Source: Trileptium ribeirensis
Lineage: Eukaryota > Nematoda > Enoplea > Enoplida > Thoracostomopsidae
Length of the DNA stretch: 64,000 nucleotides
Assembly: GCA_030248225.1 (NCBI GenBank)
Contig: JASANE010018669.1
Span: 1-64,000, forward strand
Reading direction: 5' to 3'
Part shown: piece by piece, positions 37,386 through 54,573 of the stretch
How the letters are laid out: every line of letters starts with the position of its first letter
Numbering within the stretch: position 1 is the first letter of the stretch
Program-made: the position numbers and the translations under genes
The notes under the pieces: generated by a model
What the model was told of the DNA's origin: nothing
The model's database searches: none
The model's input: the letters and a program-made list of their open reading frames with translations, nothing else

Positions 37386-37941
37386 TTGAGCGGAGCAAGG
37401 TCGCCGAGCGAAGCGATGCGACCGAGCGAAGCGTTTTTATTTTCTGTCTGGGAGCAAAAAAGTCGGTGTCCGTCCGTCTGTCCGTTCGTCCGTTAGTCTT
37501 TCATGGATCTCAAGAACCACTGAACCTATTTCAAAAAACTTTTTTGTTTGAAAGCTTATCATGTGAGGATGTGCACCTGATATTTTAGACGTTTGGCAAC
37601 TTGCCAATTTTATCATTAATTAAGCTAATTTGCTTATTAACACCCTAATATTAAGCACATGACAGCTTAATTATTGGTCGTAGAGTTGTTTTAACGGCAT
37701 ATACCCTGGGGTTTTCAGGTATGGTGAGTAGCAACTCTTGCATTTTGCTTCGATTGCCATTCATCGCCATGCTGTATAAACCACGTGACTTCCTTTGTCT
37801 TGCTTTTCGTTCGAACGGAATAAAACTATTCTTTCATTTACTCATTGTTGTCTAGGTAATAATATATTCCCAAGACATTGAGTACGTTCATATTACCAAT
37901 GCCGTCGCTCCGCTCAAAAAATGTAGTTCCACTACGACTGG
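37386..37941 (+). mobile_element. Helentron-like non-autonomous element, family A', copy 1
   Basis: Host A, then TTGAGCGGAGCAAGGTCGCC. A GCGAAGCGTTTTTAT block and TCCGTCCGT tract follow, then CTATTTCAAAAAACTTTTTT and a short body. The end carries GCTCCGCTCAA (an exact inverted partner of the 5' TTGAGCGGAGC), the hairpin GTAGTTCCACTAC, then GACTGG, followed by host T. 556 bp, no duplication, no open frame. Its sister copy is nested in a hAT at 43972-44559 in reverse orientation. Confidence 0.82.
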
Positions 37942-43554
<5,613 letters not shown>

Positions 43555-43709
43555 TATGGAGGAAATCCTGTTTCGTGCGCTGCAGTGCTAGCCGTGTTCG
43601 ACATAATGGAACGAGAAGGGCTCCAAGCCAAAGCTGCTGAAGTTGGGTCATACTTTATCGAAAAACTCCGCGAGTTAAAGTCCAAGTTTGAAGTCATTGG
43701 TGATGTAAG
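43555..43709 (+). CDS. ETNPPL/PHYKPL: Class-III PLP phospho-lyase, coding exon 7 (residues 353-404)
   Basis: Acceptor TGTTATAG, donor AG^GTAAGA. Reads YGGNPVSCAAVLAVFDIMER, EGLQAKAAEVGSYFIEKLRE and LKSKFEVIGDV, with AG of the split codon for Arg404. (T/F)GGNP-x-(S/A)CA is the class-III motif that contacts the PLP phosphate from the other subunit. The helix E-x-L-Q-x-x-A-x-x-V-G and the strand IGDVRG-G-(M/L)F(I/L)G match the C-terminal small domain of this family. It enters in phase 0 and leaves in phase 2. The antisense frames over it, including the long one at 43524-43955, are shadows. Confidence 0.96.
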
Positions 43710-43759
43710 GTAAGATATATACGAACCTTGTGTAAAACTGTAATTTAATGTAATATTCG

Positions 43760-43809
43760 GGACGCTGATGCACCACACACTTCCAAACGAAGTGCCCGTA
43801 CGACCCCAG
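43760..43809 (+). repeat. Long interspersed repeat, copy B, 5' piece
   Basis: GGGACGCTGATGCACCACAC, then ACTTCCAAACGAAGTGCCCG, then TACGACCCC match the start of copies A (20825) and C (54588). The copy is then cut by a hAT insertion. It starts only ~50 bp after the exon 7 donor. Confidence 0.75.
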
Positions 43810-45254
43810 CAGGGAGTAACCGGAATTCCGGTTCCGGTTCCGGCGAAAATCGTGTTCCGGTTGCGGTTCCGGCAAAGGGCAAAAACCATACCGGAACCGG
43901 AATTCAAAATTTTGTTTGAAATTTTCCACGTTTTTTGCTTCATACTGTAATCCAAACATATGTAATATATGCCAGTCGTAGTGGAACTACATTTTTTGAA
44001 CGGAGCGACGGCATTAGTAATATGACCGTACTCAATGTCTTGGGAATATATTATTACTTAGACAACAATGAGTAAATGAAAGAATAGTTTTATTCCGTTC
44101 GAACGAAAAGCAAGACAAAGGAAGTCACGTGGCTTATACAGCATGGTGATGAATGGTAATCGAAGCACAGCAATGAAATCATAGGACACGGAGTCTGAAA
44201 ATAATTTTGCCTATACTATTCTTGTATGTACAATGCATCTATTTTCTTATTTCCCCATGGAAAACTCAACGTATATGCCGTTAAAACGACTCTACGACCA
44301 AGCTGTTATGAGCTTAATTAGGGTGTTAATTACCTAATTAGCTTAATTAATGATAAGATTGGCAAGTTGCCAAACTTCTAAAATCTAAAATATCAGGTGC
44401 ACATCCTCACATGGTAAGCTTTCAAATAAAAAAAAGTTTTTTGAACTAGGTTCAGTGGTTCTTGAGATCCATGAAAGACTAACGGACGAACGGACATCTA
44501 TTTTTTTGCTCCCAGACAGAAAATAAAAACGCTTCGCTCGGCGACCTCGCTCCGCTCAATTATACAATGATCAAGCTTCAATACAACCAAGCAAAAGAAA
44601 AGATTAAATAACCAATTTGCCGTGTGAAAAGTAAGTAGGGCACATAATTTGAGCAGGGATTTTTCATAATAACCTGCAGGAGCTTGTTAAATCAAAGCCA
44701 GGTCGATGCTTGTAGCGGCTATTTTACACATCCCGAAGTCTGTGGGATACGTTTGAATTAAACCGGTCCAACTCGGTAACAGAGTATGGCTTACGCAGAA
44801 GTACTTAGGGTATGTTTGGCTAACATAAATTGCGTCAAGCACCGGCCAGTGCGCTTGTAAACTTGGTAAATCAGTCTAAATTGTGTGTATTCTGCGCTCC
44901 AAGCTTTGTAAGCAAATTCGACTTGACGCAGTATACGCAACGGTGTATAGTAGAAGACATTTTCTGCTCTGAATGTCCAAAAACCGACATATTTGATCGA
45001 TAAATAAACATTAGCTTCCTCAGTCTCTTTAAAGTTTCAGAAAGGCAATAATACCATCGCAATACATTAAGTTTAATGTAAAAGTTATTTTTAATGCATT
45101 TTAAATCCACTATACCTTCATTTCTTCCATTATCTGTTTTACTATATATAAATTTCGAAGACCAGGTTCCGGTTCCGGTTCCGGATCCGGTCTAAATGGA
45201 CGGTTCCGGTTGCTGGTTCCGGTTCCGGTAAATTTCGGTTCCGGTTATTCCCTG
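43810..45254 (+). mobile_element. TTCCGG-rich hAT element, copy 2, nested in long-repeat copy B (1445 bp)
   Basis: Starts CAGGGAGTAACCGGAATTCC and ends TTCCGGTTATTCCCTG. Exact 8 bp duplications GACCCCAG lie at 43802-43809 and 45255-45262. It is collinear with copy 1 at 12399-13260 except for a 588 bp internal insertion at 43972-44559 and a divergent segment around 44700-44880. It splits long-repeat copy B, so it inserted after that repeat. Overlapping open frames near 43675-43959 come from the TTCCGG runs and are not genes. Confidence 0.92.
43972..44559 (-). mobile_element. Helentron-like element, family A', copy 2, nested in the hAT
   Basis: In the minus direction: host A, TTGAGCGGAGCGAGGTCGCC, a body similar to 37386-37941, an imperfect inverted repeat (GCTCCGTTCAA), the hairpin GTAGTTCCACTAC and GACTGG. 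Copy 1 of the hAT has TAATATATATTATACAATG at this place. Removing 588 bp from copy 2 restores that sequence with a single A/G difference, so the insertion made no target duplication and went between A and T. Confidence 0.88.
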
Positions 45255-48000
45255 GACCCCAGCTATTGTAACCATATGGGTTCATCTAACGCGCTCATTC
45301 TGGTCCGTCTCTCGGTCAGACTCGAAAAGCTACGGAGCTTAGGAACGCGAAGGAACGCTTTACGGGACGTTCGGATCCCGACGGATTGGTTGTGCACTTC
45401 GCCTACGTATGGGGGTTGCTACGGAGGTGGGCTCTGGCGCCTGGTCACAGGCCAAGGAGGCTATACAGCTATTTCCTATCCTGGTCTCAGTGGAAGTTGC
45501 GAATGCCTACATCGTTGGAGTTGGCTAAATACAATTTCCTCTAATTAATTTGCAGCCACAGCGGCCCCCGCTAGGGTCCGACAATCCGTAAACATTTAAC
45601 GGCGGATCGTTACCGCTACGAAATTCAGTGGGTGATTCCCCGAATCCTCGTATACGTTGGACGCTTGGAGCTCTCGCACTCAAACTTCCGCATTTCAGTC
45701 GTACACGCTAATCTGCCAAGGAATCTGCTAAGACTTGCGACCTTCCCAACGTCATATATTTACGCACTTCGTCGACTGAGGCGACGATTAAATTTAATGT
45801 ATAGCGATGGTATTATTGCCTTTCTGAAACTTTAAAGAGCCTGAGGAAGCTAATAATTCCTAGATTCCTAGTTGTTTGTATGTCTGAACTCAATTTCTCA
45901 TGGGGAATTCATTTTAATTATTATTTTGGGTTGCTCGTCATGTCTGTGAAGCGATGGTGCTTATGTAGGTGTGGTACCCTCATAAGCTGACGAATCAGAC
46001 ATCATAGTGTTTCGCAATGCGGCAAATTACTACTTCCAAATTCTCTGTCACTCCTCGCAAATTGTATAGGTGTAAAGTACTAATGTATAATCTCGATAAT
46101 CCTTTGTATGATCATGGAGGCAAAGGTCAGAATTATAACATTTTAAATAGCTAGTACTCAGTTCAAAGTTAAAAATATTTATCTACGATGACCCGTAAGC
46201 CACTGCCGACAGTGCCTAATTGAGCAAAGTTATTGCAGAAAGCACCAAAACAATATTTCCTGACCGATTCACTCCTGATAGAAATTTAACTAAAAATGTA
46301 TTGTCTATTAGTAATAGTGCAGATTTTCAAAGCAGGTTTCGACCGTGATGAAGTCTCCCTCACAAAGGTAGACTAAATCACATCTTTAGATAACCGGTTC
46401 ATCGGATTAGATTTGATTTCACAGTACTACCGAGAAAAACGGTGGACAAACCTAGAAATATGAAATTCTTAAAACTGTATTAGCCTTTCTCTATGAAAAT
46501 TTGCACAGAGGCTGGCTACATTTTCAATTTATGAGGAGCAGGTCAGCTGTCCTAATGAAACGCGGTCCGATATAGCATCTCACGATGCTGCTATTGAAAT
46601 TTTATATGTAAATTTTACAATTTACTATTAAATTTATCAACTCTGGAAATTTAATATTACATTTGCATTGTCGGCATATCAGAGTTCCGCGACTCCGATA
46701 CAGGCGCGCTGCATTAATCTACATGTACAAACGGCAAACTCAGTATGGAAAACCGAATATGACATATCTGAAGCAAAATATGCCTGCAAATATACTTTAT
46801 GTGAATCTATATAAGGGTGTAAAATTGTAAAAACTTGAGGGGCTTTTGCTCCGGACACGATTTATTTGTGTATAACTTTTGAACGAGCAACGGCTTTGCC
46901 GGATCGCAGGTTCAAGTGAAATTTCTAAAGGGTCTCACTCGCAAAATAAAAGTCATCAAAATTGCCAAAAGGAATTTTGAGATATAGGCGAGTGAAACTG
47001 TAGGAGTGAGTAACCTTAATTTCCGGTCACAGGACTCATTAACTCGGTTGGGTCCTATCAACCTAAGGGTTCCATTTAAACGATCTAATACAAGTGTATC
47101 ACCTATAAAAATTGTAACAAAATTCCTGGATCGAATTTTGTGCGAGAACAGTTTAAATAATTTTGGTTCCTATGTATAAATTTCCGATGTGCACATTCGT
47201 TCATGACCGCATAGAGTAAAAATTTGTGAAAACCATGAATAAAACCAAGCAACATTTTTAGGTCTAAAACAATAGCAAAGATTGGCTTGCATGGATTTCC
47301 AAGATGTCCTTAAAATATCATTTCACTTGGTTTATGCGTTTATTTTGTACCTAAACTGAGCGAAGAGAACCAGAATGACTTCGACTAGAGATGAAAAGCT
47401 GCGTACAGGCCCCGGCGTACAGATGCCTGGACGGGAGCGATAATCAGAAGAGATACGATTACTACCGAGATAAGGTTTTTAGGATAACTTTCCTATTTAT
47501 GACAACGATTGACTCCTACCACCAACCTAAACACCACACCTGCACTTATATATACCGACGCAGACCACGGCGTCCTCCATCGTCTATTCGACCTCCACGA
47601 GCAGGACCACGCGAGCTACAAATCATGAAACAAACTGGCATAAAATGAGCATCGGAGCCGGACAGTAAAGTCGTTCGAACTCCGCTCTGCCGAAGTCAAA
47701 CTGATTTACCAATTCTAATCGAGACGTCTAATCCAGACTGTCGCTTTCTTTGATTTTGGTTTTCGACCAACCGGAGTCCATTTAATTTACCGGGGGTTCG
47801 GTTTTTTCTTGTTTTAGCCAATGTAAACCGTAAACCGGTTGCGGTCCCAAACCAAAGGAAATTATTTACATTTCTTTCGATAATTATTCCCTTTACTAGC
47901 TCGTAAACGTTTACGAACGTGTCTGAAAAATCCCAAAATTTATCATCCCGTCCCTAACCGAAGTCTAAGGATTAGCTAAAGCTCTGATTTCCCTGTCTCT
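45255..48000 (+). repeat. Long interspersed repeat, copy B, main piece
   Basis: Resumes after the hAT. GGTTCATCTAACGCG, CAGGCCAAGGAGGCTATAC with CTATTTCCTATC, GGGTCCGACAATCCGTAAAC, GAAAATTTGCACAGAGGCTGG (46495) and CTCTGCCGAAGTCAAACTG (47688) are collinear with copy A. The 3' limit is uncertain; recognisable similarity fades near 47830-48000. No open frame is conserved between copies. Confidence 0.65.
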
Positions 48001-50136
48001 GTCCCATTTTTCTAAACTTTTATATCCTTAATTCTTATCTGCCCCAAACCCTGATTTTAACGTAATTTCCCCATGTGTCAAACCCCCAATTATGTAATAA
48101 TTAATGTTAAATTTTTAATATTTTACTAAAACTTTACTTAACATATAAATAGTAAACTGACATATTAACTACAGTACGCGCCAGAACTGACCGTCGCATC
48201 GAGTCTCGAACAAGTGGCTGGCTCGAGATTTCGAAACTATATAAATTAACAATAAATTCTATTTTTAGAACAATAAATTCTCTTTCGAGGGAGTCGCAAG
48301 CAAGCGACAATCATTTTTACTGTATGTACAATTTTGCTTTATAATTAATGAAAATAAGTATACCTAGGTATATATAGTTATAGTAATTTGTTATATTATT
48401 ACGTAATAAACATAATATGAATAGCCTATATTTTAATATTAAGTTTATAATTATCATATTTACGTAATTAATGTATTAACAAACCAAGTATTGTATTTTT
48501 ATAATAATTTCGTTACGTAATGTATATTTCACAAATATATTAACTAAAATTTTAGTATTAAGTCTCTAACTTTATTTACTTAATAAATTTATTTAACTTT
48601 AGTTTAATATAATTTATATAAAATATTTATTTAAAATTATATACATATCTATATAATATACTCTGTTGTTTCATATCTATATATATGCTTTGTATGCTTA
48701 TGTATGGGGCGGGTGCCACGGTACCATGTGAACATGATACCAATTTCCGAAAAACAAACTAACATAGGAGTGACACACGGGAAATGGGCTTCTAATTACA
48801 TACCAAAAGCTATTCGAGGCTCGGACCCCGCATTCGGACTGGTCTCCTCCAGCCGGTCATTTTGATACCCGCTATTGTGGGGGCAAGACTAAGAAGGAGA
48901 AACCGGGCGATGCCATCTAGATTTATGGTAGAAAAAAGTGTTTCATGGGCCTTAAACGGGCTGGACTTATGTTCTGGTGCTAGTGAGTTACATTTTTGAT
49001 CCTGCGCAATGCGTGGAACACTGCGTTGGGTGACATGCCCATCCGGAAAATCTGTATTTTTCATGCGAATACTGTACCTAAGGTGGACACTGCGGGTTCG
49101 TACCGGGCTCAAATTAAACCGTAAACTCCGGGGTTTAGTATTATAATTATATATCGATTATTATTAAGTAGTTAGAATAATTATTTCTGACTCTTCTTAA
49201 CGCCGAAGTTTTGAGGACTAAGTCCGTGAATTTTAAACGGATTTGGACGGGAGTGGTTTCTTTGGAAAGAACGAAAATTTTTGCGTCCTTGGAAATTTTG
49301 AGCCGCTCTGGCGTTATGCACAGGAACAACAATGAGCCTCAATTCCAAGGATTCGGAATCGACAATGTAAAAATGGTTTTGTTTACTAAAATTTTCTGTT
49401 TTTCCTTTGTGAAAGGGGGAATTTGATAATTCTTTGCTGATGCTTAAACTTTTCACAATTTTGTAAATTTGCTATTCGCTGCATGGCGACCAGCCAAAAA
49501 GCAGGGAGTGTTTTCAAGGGCTTGGCCGAACGGGAAGAGTTCCTCCGAGCACAAATTTCTCTCACAGCTATCCTAAAGTCACTTTTTCTTTATCATGTAC
49601 CGTCACGTCAAATTCTACTGCTGACACAAGTTACAAAGTAAAGTGGTCCAAGCACAAATCGCGGGCCGGGGAAGGCAAGGTACCGCAAGGTACGTCACCA
49701 AACCCGGCCGGCTGTATAGGTACATACGTATGAACATCTCTTACCAACCTTTCATAATTAATACGGGTACACGTCAAAACACAACGTATAAGCACGGTGG
49801 GTCGAGACCGTGAGGTACCAGAAGGCATCCTACCAGACCCGGTCGACCAAAAACATTAATTATATACAAATTACTGATACGGTTAACAGGTTAATCATGC
49901 ATGTTTCACATGATTAGCATACAAATCAATAACGATATTACAGTCATTCATAAACGGTACAGCAAAGGCACAAAATTAACGCAAATCAAACAGTTCATAT
50001 TATATTCTTTCTACTATTAAGATATAGCCACAAATCATATATATATATATACAGATATAATATTCGGTCATTATTCATACAATTTTATACAATAATTATA
50101 GCAATAGGTCATAGAATTATAACGATAAACCTTACA
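48001..50136. other. Intron 7, AT-rich stretch, possibly the 3' part of copy B
   Basis: Very AT-rich at 48100-48690 with TATATA/TTATAT runs. 48700-50100 is mixed, with a duplicated phrase (GGTACC near 49679 and GAGGTACCAGAAGG near 49811) and TACGTAT words reminiscent of copy C around 59700. I could not establish a firm alignment. Confidence 0.35.
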
Positions 50137-50358
50137 ATGAGGGGCCGGTCCAGCAATTCGAAACGGGGGGGGGGGGCGGGCTATAGCCCCCGTAAATTGT
50201 TGGTTCTTTTCTGTGGGTTTCGCTCTTCCTTTTTTTTCTGGCTTGCGACAGGCAGAGATACTAATCTATCTCTGGCGGTATTACAACCCATGCCCCAACC
50301 AGCCTCCTTTTGGCACAGGCGTTTTCGATGCTCAAGGCATAAGAAGTGCAATTCAGCG

Positions 50359-51012
50359 CTACCTCTGATGTTCTGAGTTCTTACGTAGGTAGTTGCGTGC
50401 CGCGAAAAGTTCCAAACACCGATCCAAATTCACAGATTTCGCCATACCTTTTTCAATTGATATGGTTGTTAAACAGCTCATTCGGCTTTCATTCAGCGTG
50501 CACCGTACATTGTTTGTTATCTGACGCATAGATGAAAAAGAACGTTCACACGAAACGTTAGACGCAAGTATTGCAAGTACCGTATTAAAAATGTTATATA
50601 ATGTCGGAAATCCTTCTTCCGGGTTCATTGCTCGTAGTATATCGCCTATGCCTTCCAGAGGATGATTATTTTTGCGTAATATATTTTTTAAAACATAACA
50701 TTCTGCAGAAACAGCACCCACCAGACCTAAATGCTTAATAAGGGGCGCTAAGCAATCGGCGTCAAGAAAATTGGCTTTGTTAGGTTGACAAGCTGATACG
50801 GCAGTCAGTAAGGCCGTGTTGGGAAAACGAGAAGTCATTTCCGCGATAAGATTATGCATAACAAGATAGAATATCGTACAACGATGAAACTCGGTAGCAA
50901 TATCATCTACACCGCTTGAAGGTATTTTCTTTACCCATAGGAAAGCTCTGCAAACTGACATTTTCACTCCGACTCCTGGTTCGACTCGTATGTGTGATCT
51001 GAACCCACACAC
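50359..51012 (-). pseudogene. hAT transposase C-terminal region (217 codons)
   Basis: A long open minus-strand frame. From about residue 35 it reads like the region before the dimerisation domain of ZMYM1-like transposases: IATEFHRCTIFYLVMHNLIA, then EMTSRFPNTALLTAVSAC, like the family's R-x-x-(I/F)-x-P-x-x-D-x-x-I-x-x-L-x-x-RF. The hATC motif follows: FPTLYNIFNTVLAILASNVS, then CERSFSSMRQITNNVR, then NESRMSCLTTISIEK. C-E-R-S-F-S-x-(M/L)-R-x-I matches the dimerisation consensus. It ends at a natural stop. No catalytic DDE triad is visible. It is unusually intact (no stops over 650 bp) compared with other relics here, and could be a recent insertion or a retained domain. Confidence 0.85.
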
Positions 51013-51257
51013 AATGTTTTGCTGTAGTACTAATTTCCAAATGCTTTCGAAATAGTTCTCTGTTCATTTGCTCTGTAACGATGACAAGTGTTCATTAGCC
51101 AAAGCCGTTGCAGTTGCTATATCTAGTGTTTTGGATTGCAAAGCCACTGATAAAGGTATCATCTGGGAAAAGATGTCAAGTATGACCGTACAAATCAGAG
51201 ATTGTGGCCTCTTCATGTTTCGGTATAGGTCCAGTGCTTCGCTTTTGTGACACTGTT

Positions 51258-51503
51258 TTACCCCGACGGCTTCTGATTTCTTGGCAAGAGTTGACTATAA
51301 CTGCATATATCGGCTGTGAACGAAGTCAATGATCCGTTCTCTAAAATTTCACTTCCACACACCGAGACTCCTGCTTCATTAGAGCGCTCGCTAAAAGTTG
51401 CGCTATTAATGTAATTCGATTGGTTATGACTAGAACTGGCTTTAGCATCTCCAATAGGATTAGTAGATTTGGAACAAGAGTGCTTAACCATAAATTTATC
51501 CAT
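51258..51503 (-). pseudogene. Possible hAT transposase N-terminus
   Basis: An 81-codon frame beginning MDKFMVKHSCSKSTN and rich in Ser/Asn. MDKF(L/M)V-K is a common start of ZMYM1/zinc-finger hAT proteins, and the position upstream of 50359-51012 on the same strand fits. The intervening 51013-51257 is frame-broken, and no zinc finger is readable. Confidence 0.5.
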
Positions 51504-52100
51504 ATTAGTATAGGTTTGTTAACCAATGCTAATGCCAATATTTGTGTGTAAAGAACTATAAATTGAATAATGCGCACGATGAGTTTACAGTAAGCGACAG
51601 ATTTGAACGACATTATAGATTTTTTGGAAAGGAATTTACGCCAATGTTATTTTTCTGATTAATTTGTAATAAAAACATTTTAGCCATAAACGGCTAAATT
51701 AAAATAAAATATAAAATAAAATAAAAAATCACTCGACAAAAAATTGAGAACCGCTTTTCTACTATAAAAGGTTACACACGGCCACATATTGTTAAAAACT
51801 TAGCTTTGTCGGAAAGGAAATGCTTATAGCTTCAGCTTATATTGTAAAATTCCACCAGCTAGCTAGTGACGACACATAATGTTATAAAAGTTGTAAACAC
51901 CGACAATTCCGAAACCAGTGTCCCCAGAAAATAATTCAAGCAGCATGTAGGAGCCCTCGCTGTGTGGATACGAGTTGGAAAAACAATGGCGTAACGGCTT
52001 AAGCCAGGTGATTCTAGGTAATGTCCTAATTTTTCCCGTGGTGTAAACAGGGGTCTCCTCCACCAGATTTAGAAAGAATGCCCTCTCTTAATCTTTACCC

Positions 52101-53661
52101 CTCCATCCCTGCCGCTGCGATTCACAATCCACCCCTCCATCCTGAAGGACGCGAATACAGTCTATGTATGCTGTAGTAACTCCATATAACTTTTTAATAT
52201 TAATAATCAGACGCGATGCACCAAATGAAACAAGCAGTAACCCAATGAAATAAATTGCAAATTCATACCTACTTAGTAAAGAAGTCTTGAGATGATACTC
52301 AACTTTCGAGACAGACTATATTCATCTATACGGTAATCCAGGGCATCGTTTGTGCCATGATGCATCGTCTTGGAAATAAATTTCACAGCCATCGGGTTAC
52401 GAACGTGTGCATGATTCATCAGATTCGACATTTCCGTTCCGCTCCAGTCCGACAGCGAATGCATAATTTTACTGGAATAGCAACCGGATTATATTTTGCA
52501 AAACATGCAGAAGTGATCCATGCAGTACACGGTAGACGAAGAATTCGGACGTATCGGATCGACCCGTATTAGATGCAAACTGACCACAAATCAGATCGGC
52601 TCGGAGAGGACGCTAATGACCCTGGCCTATCGGTAAGATACTGTTCATATTACGTCTGACCTAGTCTCCAGATCCGATCTGATTTGAACGCGTTTTGTAT
52701 ATAGAAATATTCTATCTGATGTGATATATTTTATCAGACCTGAATCAGATTATGCGTTTTGTAGGCATGTAGCCAGAGCAACTAATCTGAAGGACGAGCT
52801 GGAGCAAGGCGACACTCTCCGGTCTGCAGATCTGAATTTAAGTTGAATATTCGGGACAACATGAAAACGGAAGGAGTTAAAATAAAACGAATTGCATGAA
52901 ACATTAAATAAGGACGCCACTTTTCGTGAAAATCGAAGATAAAAATATTTTTTTACATCGTTTTAAATCCCAGATATTTAACAATCCCGGTTCCGGCGGG
53001 CTGTATCAAAAAATATAAGCAACATAGTAACACTATTACAGAGGCAAAACTGGGTCATATCGGCTTTCGGCTACCATAAGAGTCAATCCCGGAGGGCAGG
53101 AGGGCTCAGCGCACCATATTTTGCAAACCATACCTAAAAAATTCATACCTGCATATGAACATAACTATTGGGGGTCCAAAATAGCATTGCCTCCTTCCCA
53201 ATGTTAAGATCATGTTTGCACCGATGTCGGCAAGGATAGGATGTGATGTATACAAATCGGAACAGGCCAGATCCACGCAGACGCTTTGTGCACTACCGAT
53301 CCCTAAACGAGCTACCACAGAACACATAGAAAAAACACCATTCGATTGAATTATATATTAGTTTAAATAGAAACACACACAACTATTATGATTTTCCACA
53401 CACACAACTATTTTGCAAATCCGTCGAATCAAAACAATGTCTCATTCATAAAAATAGTTTTTCACATGGTCATGCTTTCATTCAATCCGATGAACCAGGC
53501 TCAATTTCACAACCCAACACTTCATTGTGCTAAAAAACTTGAAATTCGTTTTGAAAAACTTTGAAAAAAAAACGTGAAAAAATATTATGCTGCATACAGC
53601 GTATTGCTCGGTGTACACACTTTGCGGTGAAAGCTCAAACTGGGGGGGGCTAGATTTGTAA
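52101..53661. other. Intron 7, unrecognised stretch
   Basis: Mixed sequence. Around 52530-52830 the words GATCAGATC, TCTGAT and ATCAGA recur in both orientations, suggesting a decayed inverted-repeat element. No supported gene. Confidence 0.35.
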
Positions 53662-54573
53662 TTCGAGTGGAACGAGAATTTTCAATTTTGGCCCTGGAGG
53701 GGGTTGAGGAGGTCCTGTCTGTGTGTGTGTCGCACCTGGATCTCGAAAACGGTTGGGCGGATTTTGATGCGCTATAGCTCATTCGAACCGCAATGGTCGA
53801 TTTAGGTGTAGTGACGGAGCCAGATTTTTGGATTTTTTGCCGTCAGAAAAGTTATGGGGCAAAATGACGTCATTTTGGCCCATTTTTCGGGCACCCCCTC
53901 CAGTTTTTGCGACTAATGAGGTATAGGCCTATTCCAATGTAGCTTTACCAGAGCTTTCCAATGATATATAACAAGTTTTTCAACTACTTCCCAATCTGGA
54001 GTCTATAAGTGTATAGTTGGCGCCTAATTTCATATTTGGTGAAAAGCGTTGGAAATGCACTGAAATGTGTGTTTTTTGTTGCTTTTAGCGTCTTATATGG
54101 GGTTTTCTGGGCAGATAAACTCATTGCAAGTGTTAAAAATATTGTTGGGCAAATATTTTTTACACTTCTGGTTCATACTTGGTATAAAAATGACGTTTTC
54201 GCAATTTTTGGTGAGAAGTCGTGGGAAAAGCACCTGAATATGTGTTTATTGTTGGTTTTAGTGTCGGATATAGGGTTTTCTGGGCCCACAAACTCATTGC
54301 AAGTGTTAAAAATATTGTTGGGCAAAATATTTTTTACACTTCTGGTTCATACTTGGCATAAAAAAATGACGTTTTCGCAATTTTTGGTGAAAAGTCGTGA
54401 AAAAGCACCTGAATGTGTGTTTATTGTTGGTTTTAGTGTCGGATATAGGGTTTTCTGGGCCGACAAAGTCATTGCGAGTGTCAAAAATATTGTTGGGCAA
54501 ATATTTTTTACACTTCTGCTTCGGGGGATTGCTCTCACCACTCTAATTCTGGCTCGCAAGCGAGCTTAACTAG
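53662..54573 (+). mobile_element. Helentron-like element, family B, copy 2 (912 bp)
   Basis: Host A, then TTCGAGTGGAACGAGAATTT. Three ~173-175 bp tandem units follow (anchors 54063, 54236, 54411). The end carries ACCACTCTAATT (inverse of the 5' repeat), the perfect hairpin GCTCGCAAGCGAGC, TTAACTAG, then host T. No duplication. Compared with copy 1 it carries one more internal unit. It ends immediately before long-repeat copy C. The 186-codon frame crossing it follows the tandem units and is not considered a gene. Confidence 0.85.

Larger units (their letters stand above)
50137..52100 (-). mobile_element. Second ZMYM1-like hAT remnant
   Basis: The left margin GAGGGGCCGGTCCAGCAATTCG (50140-50160) resembles the CAGTGGCGGATCCAGGAATT terminus of the 32946 element. 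The minus strand then encodes a hAT C-terminal segment (50359-51012) and, further upstream, an N-terminus-like frame (51258-51503). The right terminus and a duplication were not found, so the right limit is approximate. The transposase core is missing or too decayed to read. Confidence 0.6.

Noticed and set aside
54009..54569. 186-codon plus-strand frame and related frames at 20093-20508
   Set aside because: They run through the ~173 bp tandem units of a mobile element. The unit length is not a multiple of three, so each unit is read in a different frame. No family similarity.
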